A DNA stretch of 64,000 nucleotides from Pseudomonadota bacterium (GTDB taxonomy: Bacteria > Pseudomonadota > Gammaproteobacteria > Steroidobacterales > Steroidobacteraceae): the NCBI GenBank assembly GCA_947454465.1, contig CANGJP010000001.1, positions 58,243-122,242 of the forward strand, given 5' to 3'. A model generated the notes under the pieces. The model was not told the origin of the DNA and ran no database searches. It saw nothing but the letters and a program-made list of their open reading frames with translations. Shown in pieces: positions 56,036 through 64,000 of the stretch (within the stretch, counting starts at the first letter, position 1; each line of letters begins with the position of its first letter). The position numbers were made by a program, and so were the translations under genes.

Positions 56036-57526
56036 TCATTTAGTGATCGCCTTTGCCGATGTAATCTTGCCGTAATACACTCGTACCCAGCCCTGTTTTG
56101 CACCACCACCAGTCGGGGCGCCGATCACAATATCCAGCGCACCATCGTGATTAACATCGCCGGCCGAAAACACACCAAAACCGATACCAGCACTTCCTTC
56201 TTCAGCAGTAATGACAATTGGGTCTTTGCCCCAAGTGTTGGCTCCACCAAAGAATATGTAGACTCCAGCACCCCGTTCTGCAGTGCCCATGGGCGCAGCG
56301 GATAGGAAATCTGCATACCCATCGGCATCGAGATCGCCCGCCGGAGCCATGGTGCGACCTACGCCTGCACCGCCTTTTCCGGGCAAGGCCCACACCCGAT
56401 CAAGGGATACACCCTTGGCTCCACCTAAATACAGATACAGTTTGCCAGGTGCCCCTTCACCGCAGGAAAAATCACGCGCACCAATGGCGACATCGTCATA
56501 GCCATCGTGATTTACATCGCCAACGCCTGCAAGGCCTTCACCTAAATGACCCTTGATCATTTCGCCAGGTGCTTTGAAGTTGGCCGTAGGTGACAGACCC
56601 TTTGTGCTGCCATAAAACACATGCATGGTTCCTGGAATGGTAATACCGGCCTGTCTACCGCCACCGGTCAAACCAGGCTGCCCTACGATCAGGTCCATAT
56701 GGCCATCATGATTCAAATCCGCTGCCGTGACAGCACGCGCGAATTCATCATCGCTATGTTCGCCGACTGCACTAAACCATGGCTTGGTTTCTAATCCGTT
56801 CTTAGTGCCTCGATAGACATAAACTTTACCCTGATAGGTTTGCTCGCCGTTATAGCCCGAAGCGCCGGTTAGCAAATCATTAATGCCATCACCGTCCATA
56901 TCGAAAACCGCAAAAGTCCGAGCATATTCATCACCTTTGTGTTCACCAGAAATTGTTTGTGCTGCTTTGTCACTCACGCCCTTTGCGCTACCAAGGTACA
57001 CATAGAGCTTGCCTTGGTGTGAACCCAATCCGTCATCAAAACTATGGGCACCAACAATCACATCTGCATATCCGTCGCCATTAATATCACCAACCGTCAT
57101 GGAGCGACCGAATTCGCTTTTTTCTTTTTCACCTTTTAACACTGTGGTGGGCGTGCTGGCTAAGCCCTCTTTTGTTCCCCTGTAAAGGTAGACTTTTTCT
57201 TCCCCAGTGGCACCGACGGCAATATCGGTATATCCATCTTTATCAAAGTCTCCGGATGCCACGGATTCACCAAACGCACCACCGTCTTGTGATCCCTTCA
57301 GCGTGGTAAATTCTGTTTTGAATACTTCGGTGTAGGTACGGGTCTTATTGATGGCACCCGGACACGGCGTCATCGGACCGGTAGTTTGACCCCCGCCCAT
57401 GCCGGCTGGGGCCATGGCGTCCGTCGCAGGAGCCGCTGTTTGAGCTAGCAAATCGGAGGCCGTGAGCGCAATCAATGCACTCACGCCCAACGGCCATAAT
57501 TTTGAACTTAACCAAAGACGCTGCAT
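56036..57526 (-). CDS. Exported FG-GAP (integrin-alpha-like) beta-propeller protein
   Basis: 496 residues with a signal peptide (LGVSALIALTASDLLAQ). From residue ~75 to the end it is made of about seven FG-GAP repeats: each has a calcium loop (D-x-D/N-x-D-G-x-D/A-D, e.g. GDFDKDGYTDIAVGA, VGDVNHDGYDDVAIGA) followed by GKxYVYxG. The blades should form a seven-bladed beta-propeller as in integrin alpha chains. Likely a calcium-binding surface or secreted adhesion protein. GAGGGGG lies before the ATG. Monocistronic, with a terminator; divergent from the DUF6152 gene across 291 bases. Confidence 0.9.
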   Translation of the reverse strand: MQRLWLSSKLWPLGVSALIALTASDLLAQTAAPATDAMAPAGMGGGQTTGPMTPCPGAINKTRTYTEVFKTEFTTLKGSQDGGAFGESVASGDFDKDGYTDIAVGATGEEKVYLYRGTKEGLASTPTTVLKGEKEKSEFGRSMTVGDINGDGYADVIVGAHSFDDGLGSHQGKLYVYLGSAKGVSDKAAQTISGEHKGDEYARTFAVFDMDGDGINDLLTGASGYNGEQTYQGKVYVYRGTKNGLETKPWFSAVGEHSDDEFARAVTAADLNHDGHMDLIVGQPGLTGGGRQAGITIPGTMHVFYGSTKGLSPTANFKAPGEMIKGHLGEGLAGVGDVNHDGYDDVAIGARDFSCGEGAPGKLYLYLGGAKGVSLDRVWALPGKGGAGVGRTMAPAGDLDADGYADFLSAAPMGTAERGAGVYIFFGGANTWGKDPIVITAEEGSAGIGFGVFSAGDVNHDGALDIVIGAPTGGGAKQGWVRVYYGKITSAKAITK

Positions 57527-57817
57527 CGTTTCCCCCTCACAGATTAAATCAACATATAGACCCTAGCGAAATATTCTTTCACGCCACTTAACCTTCTGTT
57601 CCCGCGGCTTAGTTAGCGTTTTCTAAGAATACCTGTCAACCAGATTTCATTTTTAAACCCTTCCATACCTCAGACAGAATCGCCAAGCGGATACGGTTAG
57701 GCTCATAACATATCTTTATGCAGGCGCTGTAAAACCTGTTGTAAGCTCAATCAGTGGCCTAAGTAACCTCATTGGTAACATACGTAAAACTACATAGATT
57801 ATCCTAAAGGATTCATC

Positions 57818-58876
57818 GTGAACCTGATGCCTAAGGCCATACCATTTGCACTGTGCGCGATTTTCGGTCTCGCGCAAGCTCATCATTCTTTTCAAGGTAC
57901 ATTCCAGTCAGGTAAGCACGTTGACATCACGGGAGTCGTCAGCGACTTCCACTTTTTCAATCCCCACGTGAGTGTGTACCTGAATGTGACCAATCCCGAT
58001 GGCTCGGTCACGCAGTGGATGAGCGAAGGGTTAGCAGCCTCATCCTATGGCCGACTGGGCTGGACTCGTGACTCGCTTAAAAAAGGCGATTTAATTCGTA
58101 TCAGTGGCGATGGATCGCGGGATGGATCGCCAATGGTCACACTGACTAGACTCGAGCTCCTCGACCCTAAAGAGCACAGTGTCATTCGTGTACTGACTGA
58201 AGCTAAATCAGACAGTCCTCGCCCAATAGCGACGACGTCACGCACCCCTGCTCAAGCCTTACCACTTAAACTTAGTGATGGTCGCCCCAATCTCACTGGC
58301 GCCTGGACTGAAGCCGATCATTCACGCCCGCCTGGCGTGACTTACAACGATGCAGGTAAGGCGCTTCAAGCCACGGCGAAGATTGCCGATGATCCACAGA
58401 TTTTTTGCGATCCCCCAGGATTAGTGCGGCAGGCTGGTTTCACCCCCCATGCGATTCATATAAGCCAGTTCCCTGATCGAGTATTGATTGAATACGAAGA
58501 ATATGGAGGTAGGCGGGAAGTTTACTTTGCACCGAACAAACCAACATCTAAAGTAAAAACTAATCTTGGTACATCGATTGCGCGCTATGACGGTGATGCG
58601 CTGATCATTGAATCGAATAATTTATTAGCCAACTGGATTAATCCACATGGAGATCAGCTGAGTGACCAGACCACTGTGGTCGAAACCTATCGGCGTGTGG
58701 ACGATCCTAAATCAGGGGCCCTGTTAACTATTCAATTAGTGGCCAATGATCCCGTATATTTAAAGCAACCTTTTATCATCACTAAGACCAAGCGCTATTC
58801 AGAAAACTATCAATTCATTGCCAACGAATGCCGACCACCACTACGTAGCCGAAACAGCGCTATCTCTACAAAATAA
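57818..58876 (+). CDS. Exported DUF6152-type protein
   Basis: 352 residues, starting with GTG at 57818 (AAAGGA six bases before). Signal peptide (IPFALCAIFGLAQAHH). The N-terminal ~100 residues match the DUF6152 pattern: HHSFQGTF, HVDITGVVSDFHFFNPHVSV, WMSEGLAASSYGRLGW and GDLIRISG, an OB-like beta domain. The rest (about 115-352) resembles the repeated C-terminal domains of these exported proteins (RPNLTGAW, FCDPPGLVRQAGFTPH, LIIESNNL). Function unknown. Bases 57527-57817 are the shared divergent promoter region, in which nothing else is seen. Confidence 0.8.
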   Translation: MNLMPKAIPFALCAIFGLAQAHHSFQGTFQSGKHVDITGVVSDFHFFNPHVSVYLNVTNPDGSVTQWMSEGLAASSYGRLGWTRDSLKKGDLIRISGDGSRDGSPMVTLTRLELLDPKEHSVIRVLTEAKSDSPRPIATTSRTPAQALPLKLSDGRPNLTGAWTEADHSRPPGVTYNDAGKALQATAKIADDPQIFCDPPGLVRQAGFTPHAIHISQFPDRVLIEYEEYGGRREVYFAPNKPTSKVKTNLGTSIARYDGDALIIESNNLLANWINPHGDQLSDQTTVVETYRRVDDPKSGALLTIQLVANDPVYLKQPFIITKTKRYSENYQFIANECRPPLRSRNSAISTK

Positions 58877-58991
58877 TCTAGCATCGAGCATCACCCGAAG
58901 AAGCTTAAGTCTTTTCTAGGTTAGCTTTAAGTTGAGGTCTAGCACTATATCGTGACCTACTTGGCGCAGAGCGTTGGCTAAAAACACAACT

Positions 58992-60149
58992 TTATCGCTC
59001 GCCAAATGATTCTGATAACGTCTTGGTAATCGGTTTGGTCAGAAAATGAAATACAGTATTTCTGCCGGTCTTAATCTCAGCCGTAGCAGTCATCCCAGGC
59101 TGAAGCTCAATCTGTTCACCTGCCCTTGGCCGCATATTGTTCAGACTGACACGAATATGAACGCGATAATAAACTTGTTCACCAGAACCTTTTTGATCCA
59201 CCAGTGTATCTGGACTGACATAAATTACCTTGCCATCGCCTAATCCGTAAATCGATGAATCATAAGCATCAAATTTGATTAGCGCTTCCTGCCCGCTACG
59301 AATATATGCGATATCACTTGGTGCTACTTTCGCCTCAACAATCATCTCATCTTGAGTGGGGACGATCTGCATCACCTCACCACCCGGTCCCAATACGGCA
59401 CCAATGGTCGTTAACTTAACGTTCTTCACGATGCCATCTACGGGCGCGTGAAACTCACTGGCTTCTAATGAAGCATTCCGCTGATTGCGCACTTGCTCTG
59501 CTGCCTCCAAGTCTTCTTCAACCTTGGCATACTCGGTATGTAACTCTTGTAGGTACTTGTTTTTATAATTTGCTAGTTTACCTTCGTTATCAGCAACGAC
59601 CCTCTGCAAATTCAATACCGTAGATCGACTGACATCGCCATTTTCCAGAAGTGGAAGGTTCATTTTCAACTCTTCACGCAACAGGTCTATCAGCTTATTT
59701 TGTGAACCTACTTCATCAGTAAATGCTTTGCGGCGTTGGATATACAAATCGGTTTGTATAGCAATGAATTCTTTATATTCAGAAATATCTTTAGAGAAGA
59801 CCAATGGTCTATTAAGCAGTTCCGCCTCTATTCTAGCTTTATTCGTTTTATAAGAAGCAATTTTGGCGAGAATCTCATCTACTGCCGCTTGAATTTTAAC
59901 TCGATCAAGCGTAACTAACTTTTGTCCCTTCGTCACATGATCGCCCTCCTTGACGAAGATACCTTCAATCATGCCACCATCTGTACTCTGAATAATTTGT
60001 ACACGACCAGATGGAATGACTTGCCCAGAGGCACGACTAACCGTGTCAATCTCCGCCCAGTAAGCCCATAAAAAAAAGCCTAATAACGTGATTGTTGAAA
60101 TCAAAACAATCGCACTATATCTACGGCCTTCACGTTGAACATTTTGCAT
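58992..60149 (-). CDS. HlyD-family type I secretion adaptor
   Basis: 385 residues. A cytoplasmic stub and membrane anchor (YSAIVLISTITLLGFFLWAYWAEID) are followed by a lipoyl/biotinyl-like strand (GQVIPSGRVQIIQSTDGGMIEGIFVKEG), a long coiled-coil hairpin (about 110-230), the second lipoyl half (EFHAPVDGIVKNVKLTTIGA) and a beta-barrel (TPGMTATAEIKTG-like LQPGMTATAEIKTGRNTV). It bridges the ABC transporter and TolC-type channel. It begins 16 bases after the ATPase stop; the operon order is RTX, OMP, ABC, adaptor. The family includes LapC and PrtE-type adaptors. Confidence 0.92.
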   Translation of the reverse strand: MQNVQREGRRYSAIVLISTITLLGFFLWAYWAEIDTVSRASGQVIPSGRVQIIQSTDGGMIEGIFVKEGDHVTKGQKLVTLDRVKIQAAVDEILAKIASYKTNKARIEAELLNRPLVFSKDISEYKEFIAIQTDLYIQRRKAFTDEVGSQNKLIDLLREELKMNLPLLENGDVSRSTVLNLQRVVADNEGKLANYKNKYLQELHTEYAKVEEDLEAAEQVRNQRNASLEASEFHAPVDGIVKNVKLTTIGAVLGPGGEVMQIVPTQDEMIVEAKVAPSDIAYIRSGQEALIKFDAYDSSIYGLGDGKVIYVSPDTLVDQKGSGEQVYYRVHIRVSLNNMRPRAGEQIELQPGMTATAEIKTGRNTVFHFLTKPITKTLSESFGER

Positions 60150-60165
60150 ACAATTACCTTTTCAA

Positions 60166-62280
60166 TTACGCCGCGTTAACTCTGCCGCCATCATTTACCG
60201 ACGTCGTAACTTGAGCTGCTTTTGCACGTAACTGCTCAATCACCTCTTTGGTTTGCCCATCGTGCAAAATTCGTCCTTGTCCCATGACCAAGAGTCTGTT
60301 CACTAAGCCTAGTAATTGGGTGCGGTGAGTAACCAATACAAGAGTGGTCTGACTATCCAGCAGCTGCCAAATTGGATTGAGCACCTTTATTTCTGTTTCT
60401 TGATCTAAGCTGGAAGTTGGCTCATCCAATAAAAGCAATCGTGGTTTGGCTAATAGCAAGCGAGTCAACCCCACCAATACCCGTTGTCCACCCGAAAGGC
60501 CCTGACCGCCCTCAGCAATCGGTAAGTCCAGCCCTCTAGGATGCAACTTAATCAACTGAGAAAGTCCTGTTTTATCAGCACATTCCATCAACTGATCATC
60601 AGTCTTATAAGTTAGTCCGATCGTTAGATTTTCTCTGAGAGTCCCTTGCACCAAACGATAATCTTGTGGGAAATAACACACATCCCTACGAAGATCATCT
60701 TCAGACAGTTGCCTTATATCCATTCCATCAAGTGATACATGACCTTGTTGAGGTGAATAAAGTCCCGCAAGTACTCTCAACAAAGAAGATTTTCCTGAAC
60801 CCACTGGCCCAATAAGACCCACTCGCTCACCAGGTAGCAATTCTAGCGATGGAACATCCAGCCCAAGACGTGCACCTGTATGTACAAATTTAATTTCACT
60901 CAACTTTAGATGAGGACGGATTACACTCGGCTTGAGCATTTGCCTGTCATAAGGGTTATCACAAGGCAACGTCAATATTAAATCCAATGACTTCAATGAA
61001 GATCGTGTATAGCTCCATTGAACTATCATTGAAGGTAAAGACAGGATCAGCGAACCGTTTACGCGCCCACCAATAATAGTACAGGCAATTAATCCTCCCA
61101 TGGTCATCGTACCATCCGCAATCTTGTATGCTCCATATGCCACCATGCCAACGTAAGCGACCTGCTGCAACAAGGCAAACAACGAATTAGCAATCACTGA
61201 CCATCTTCGTACATCTTTTTCATGGTTATTGTTTTCGATGACTAGGTTCACCCATTTTTTTAGCATGTGCCAATTTCCTAGGTTGGCTTTTAATGTTTCT
61301 GCTGCATCCAACGTTTCTACTAGTAATCCATTTTTACTGTAGCTTGTTGTCTGAGATAAAGAGGCCTGTTCACGAATCAGCTTGGCAAATACAAATGCAA
61401 GAAAAATTGATAATAAAAAAATAACAAAGGGCACAATGGCCACCGAACCACCAATAGCAGCGATGACCAACACGAAAAATAATGCGAAAGGTAGGTCGGT
61501 TAAAACCAGCAGTGTCGTTGAGGTCATCACCGCTCGAATTTGATCAAGTCCGCGTAATTGCCCGGCGATCGTACCAATACTATTAGGACGAGCATCCAGT
61601 CGTACATCTTGCATTCTGGCAAAGAAATACTCTGATACCTCCGCATCAATACTTGCAGCTTCTTTATCAATCATCATTGATCGTGTAGTGCGTAACACAA
61701 AGTCAATAAGCAATCCGATGAAGACGCCAACGGTCAGTACCCACAATGTTGCATAACCACCGCGGGGAACCACTCGATCATAAACTTGCATTGAATACAA
61801 CGAAGTAATCAAAGAAAGAACACTCAGTACGATCGTCGCTAGACCAGCTTCTATCAACATGCGTTTACGCTTAAGGATCAACGCCCAGAAAACCTCTCTT
61901 GCGGTGGTAAACGGCTTGGATATTGCCAAGTCTGGAAAAGATATTTTGATGGTCTGCAATACAGCGTGCCATGCCAATGTTGTGGCATCGACTTCAGCAT
62001 AGACCTGTAACGATTCTTGATCACACCACCGTTCTGCAATCATCCAGCCCTGTTCAGAGGTAAAAACCAAACATGGAAAATCATTGGCACGTGGTTTACC
62101 GTAAATTCGTGTTGCTGGTTGCCACCCGAGACTGGCACACACTTCACTAACAGCAAACTCTTCCTTAATACTTGGTGCACTATGAATGCTGCCAGACCAA
62201 TCGGGCGCAAGCCGTTTTCCCTGACGACGCGCCAACTCATGGACTAATGACACTATATCTTTCATTTGCCCCTCAATCAT
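60166..62280 (-). CDS. Type I secretion ABC transporter, LapB/LssB-like
   Basis: 704 residues from the ATG at 62280, which has GGAGG five bases upstream and overlaps the TolC-type stop as ATGA; a TTG at 62292 is weaker. An N-terminal C39-like domain (about 1-120) lacks an obvious catalytic cysteine, so it is probably a non-cleaving binding domain. Then six membrane helices (about 155-430) and an ATPase with Walker A GPVGSGKSSLL, signature GLSGGQRVLVGL, Walker B LLLLDEPTSSLD, and the H-loop VLVTHR. It exports RTX proteins in one step. Closest in memory to LapB/LssB-type transporters. Confidence 0.92.
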   Translation of the reverse strand: MIEGQMKDIVSLVHELARRQGKRLAPDWSGSIHSAPSIKEEFAVSEVCASLGWQPATRIYGKPRANDFPCLVFTSEQGWMIAERWCDQESLQVYAEVDATTLAWHAVLQTIKISFPDLAISKPFTTAREVFWALILKRKRMLIEAGLATIVLSVLSLITSLYSMQVYDRVVPRGGYATLWVLTVGVFIGLLIDFVLRTTRSMMIDKEAASIDAEVSEYFFARMQDVRLDARPNSIGTIAGQLRGLDQIRAVMTSTTLLVLTDLPFALFFVLVIAAIGGSVAIVPFVIFLLSIFLAFVFAKLIREQASLSQTTSYSKNGLLVETLDAAETLKANLGNWHMLKKWVNLVIENNNHEKDVRRWSVIANSLFALLQQVAYVGMVAYGAYKIADGTMTMGGLIACTIIGGRVNGSLILSLPSMIVQWSYTRSSLKSLDLILTLPCDNPYDRQMLKPSVIRPHLKLSEIKFVHTGARLGLDVPSLELLPGERVGLIGPVGSGKSSLLRVLAGLYSPQQGHVSLDGMDIRQLSEDDLRRDVCYFPQDYRLVQGTLRENLTIGLTYKTDDQLMECADKTGLSQLIKLHPRGLDLPIAEGGQGLSGGQRVLVGLTRLLLAKPRLLLLDEPTSSLDQETEIKVLNPIWQLLDSQTTLVLVTHRTQLLGLVNRLLVMGQGRILHDGQTKEVIEQLRAKAAQVTTSVNDGGRVNAA

Positions 62281-63551
62281 TCTGGCCTCCAAAGTCCACT
62301 CCGCAAGATCAATTTAGTCAGTGCGATTTGTGTGCCGATGTGTGCATCAATCGCGTCTAACTCTGCGCTGGTAGCCTCACGAACCGCATTCATCAATTCA
62401 ATCCAGTTTCTTTGTCCGCTAGTGAATTGCCTCATATAGGAGGCACTGATGCGTTGCGCTGCTTCAGACGCCTCATTTGTAACTTTAATTTTGTTTTTTC
62501 CTGACTGATATTCTTCATAATCAGCAATCACTAAATTTCGAGTTTGTCGTTCGATAGCCTCTAACTGCAATTCAATAGCTTGTTGTTTTTGTTTGGCAGA
62601 CTGGGAAACAGCGAACCCAGAAAGTCCACCACTGAATTGCGATTTGATCGTAAGGCCTACGCGACCCCCTAATGTATCGTCATATGCATAATTGACACTC
62701 ACCTTCGGCATCAACTCAGCGCGTGTGACCGTGATGGTCGCTGCAGCTGCTTGGCTATCTGCACGTCTTCGTAGCAAAGTGGGACTATATTCCAATGTCT
62801 TATCGATCAGATCCGATAAAACAAATTCGGGCGTGCTATCTTCACCTAGATTGTGTAACGGTAACTCAAGGGTTGAGTTACCTACTAAATCTCTTATGCG
62901 TTGTACTGATACATTGCGTGATGCCGTAATGGTACTGAACTGCTGCTGCAACTGTGCCATCCGAGAGATCGATAAATCAAGATCAGAAACAGGACTCACT
63001 TCTTGCTGAACCCGACGTGTCATCATTTCAACCAGCTTCTGATGTTCTGTAATGCTTCTTTTAAGCACTACTTGCCATTGCTGCTGGCGCTGCACATCGA
63101 AATAGCTCTGTAAAACTTGTAATTCGATATCCAGTATCGCTTCGCCCACTCCAGCCAGCGCCGACTGCTGCTCAAATGTCATGCGATCAATGTTTCCTGA
63201 TATCACACCACCTGTCCAGACTGGCTGATCAATCATCGCCACAGTCTGTAAATTTTTCTGATTATAGGTTTTCAAGTTGTTAGTGTTTTGTAACGCCGAC
63301 TCCTGCACGCTGATGGTGGGAAAGCGAGCCCATTTGGCTGCGCTTAAATCGGCATCAGCTGCAGTTAACGATGCTCTTGCAGCAGAGATTGTCGGATAGG
63401 AACTAACAGCGTCATTGAGCGATTGCTGCAATTGCGCATCTAAATTCCATATTTGATCAGAACCATGCGATGGCACCCCCTGTGCCCAAGACAACGCACT
63501 AACCGATGTTAGTGTTACAACGCTGACTATCTGAAACCATTGACTCAACAT
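62277..63551 (-). CDS. TolC-family outer membrane channel of the type I system
   Basis: 424 residues. Signal peptide (VVTLTSVSALSWAQG), then two TolC-like repeats with long helices: SLNDAVSSYPTISAARAS, AILDIELQVLQSYFDVQRQQQW, later LIDKTLEYSPTLLRRRADS and the second VIADYEEYQSGKN. The family is that of LapE/AggA-type secretion channels. GAGG lies four bases before the ATG. The stop overlaps the ABC gene start by 4 bases. It lies between the RTX gene and the transporter, so the operon supplies its own outer-membrane pore. Confidence 0.9.
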   Translation of the reverse strand: MLSQWFQIVSVVTLTSVSALSWAQGVPSHGSDQIWNLDAQLQQSLNDAVSSYPTISAARASLTAADADLSAAKWARFPTISVQESALQNTNNLKTYNQKNLQTVAMIDQPVWTGGVISGNIDRMTFEQQSALAGVGEAILDIELQVLQSYFDVQRQQQWQVVLKRSITEHQKLVEMMTRRVQQEVSPVSDLDLSISRMAQLQQQFSTITASRNVSVQRIRDLVGNSTLELPLHNLGEDSTPEFVLSDLIDKTLEYSPTLLRRRADSQAAAATITVTRAELMPKVSVNYAYDDTLGGRVGLTIKSQFSGGLSGFAVSQSAKQKQQAIELQLEAIERQTRNLVIADYEEYQSGKNKIKVTNEASEAAQRISASYMRQFTSGQRNWIELMNAVREATSAELDAIDAHIGTQIALTKLILRSGLWRPE

Positions 63552-63640
63552 GCAACCTCAACTCACCACGTCATAACTTGAATTAAAAACTTTGATAGTT
63601 AACTTACCTTGATTCAGTATTCCTTCTACAACATCAAACA

Positions 63641-64000
63641 TCATCCAAAGATAAAGTCATTTTGGACGACACCTGTTTCGGCGAGACCAGGCAACGTGAT
63701 GGTGTTACCCACACTGATAGTAATAACCAAATCACTGCCAGATACTATGGTGTGGGCTTGAACATACGCCCAGTCAATAGCACTTGACGATCCATTCACC
63801 TTGATACCCGTCAAGTCGATCTTGTCGGTACCCGCAGTGAAGTCAGCGATAACATCAGCACCTGAACTTGCACCAAACTTGAAGGTATCGGCACCCGCAC
63901 CGCCGAACAGCAAGTCATTCCCTGCGTCACCGTTCAAGGTATCCATACCCCCACTGCCGAACAGCAAGTCATTACCCGCTCCACCGTTCATCGTATGGCC
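63641..64000 (-). CDS. RTX calcium-binding protein, C-terminal end (cut by right edge)
   Basis: 119 residues are visible; the frame is open through base 64000, so the N-terminal part lies outside. Nonapeptide RTX repeats are clear: GGAGNDLLF, GGMDTLNGDAGNDLLFGG, GAGADTFKFG, each folding round a calcium ion in a beta-roll. The last ~60 residues (FTAGTDKIDLTGIKV, SGSDLVITISVGNTITLPGL, NDFIFG) match the cadherin/RTX C-terminal secretion region recognised by type I transporters. It lies 89 bases before the TolC-type gene on the same strand and is its probable substrate. Whether it is an adhesin, enzyme or toxin cannot be seen. Confidence 0.9.
   Translation of the reverse strand, partial: GHTMNGGAGNDLLFGSGGMDTLNGDAGNDLLFGGAGADTFKFGASSGADVIADFTAGTDKIDLTGIKVNGSSSAIDWAYVQAHTIVSGSDLVITISVGNTITLPGLAETGVVQNDFIFG

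Overview
The window is a chromosomal segment of a Gram-negative bacterium, almost certainly a gammaproteobacterium. The pilMNOPQ-aroK-aroB block beside a divergent PBP1A gene, the tesA/ybbA-ybbP divergon followed by fadD, a GabD-type dehydrogenase, YgiQ, and a GspA/GspB pair all point that way. GC looks close to 48% by eye (not counted). No rRNA, tRNA, CRISPR array, insertion sequence or prophage gene was recognised. Gene density is high and most of the segment is housekeeping; the accessory interest sits in small intergenic regions and in secreted or surface proteins.

Layout. 1-1583: end of a type II secretion accessory operon (gspA, cut by the left edge, then gspB). 1584-2720: a decayed LprI-like gene and a GNAT acetyltransferase. 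2885-6365: a LysR regulator and a membrane Ser/Thr kinase with TPR repeats. 6341-12567: branched-chain amino acid block (ilvA; acetolactate synthase large and small subunits, unusually divergent) with a small membrane protein, an alpha/beta hydrolase that lacks its nucleophile, and a P-II protein gene. 13005-17516: secreted reprolysin-like metalloprotease with a C-terminal sorting tail, a VIT1/CCC1 metal transporter, a 62-residue orphan gene, and gshA. 17613-20474: thiolase and succinate-semialdehyde dehydrogenase. 20614-22055: a MarR-CDGSH operon divergent from a membrane protein. 22147-29484: ygiQ, a VPLPA-CTERM protein, a methyltransferase, a MocA-like nucleotidyltransferase, peptide deformylase, a YkgJ-type cysteine-cluster protein, an LCAT-like acyltransferase and a 74-residue orphan gene.

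29672-35164: the ybbA-ybbP ABC system overlapping head to head with tesA, which is followed by fadD (release and activation of fatty acids). 35260-45788: OmpA-family protein, hemE, dgt, aroB, aroK and the type IV pilus alignment and secretin genes pilQ-P-O-N-M, all on the minus strand. 46178-49242: PBP1A and a nucleotidyltransferase-like gene. 49310-53779: citrate synthase, an NfeD-like small protein, mnmG and an FxLYD-like protein. 53897-58876: a PAS-GGDEF-EAL protein, an integrin-like FG-GAP protein and a DUF6152-type protein. 58992-64000: a type I secretion operon (RTX substrate cut by the right edge, then TolC-, ABC- and HlyD-type genes).

Envelope and export functions stand out: type II secretion, type IV pili, type I secretion, and two different C-terminal sorting tails, GlyGly-CTERM-like and VPLPA-CTERM. 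Most start codons were chosen from Shine-Dalgarno spacing and family alignment from memory. No database search was run.
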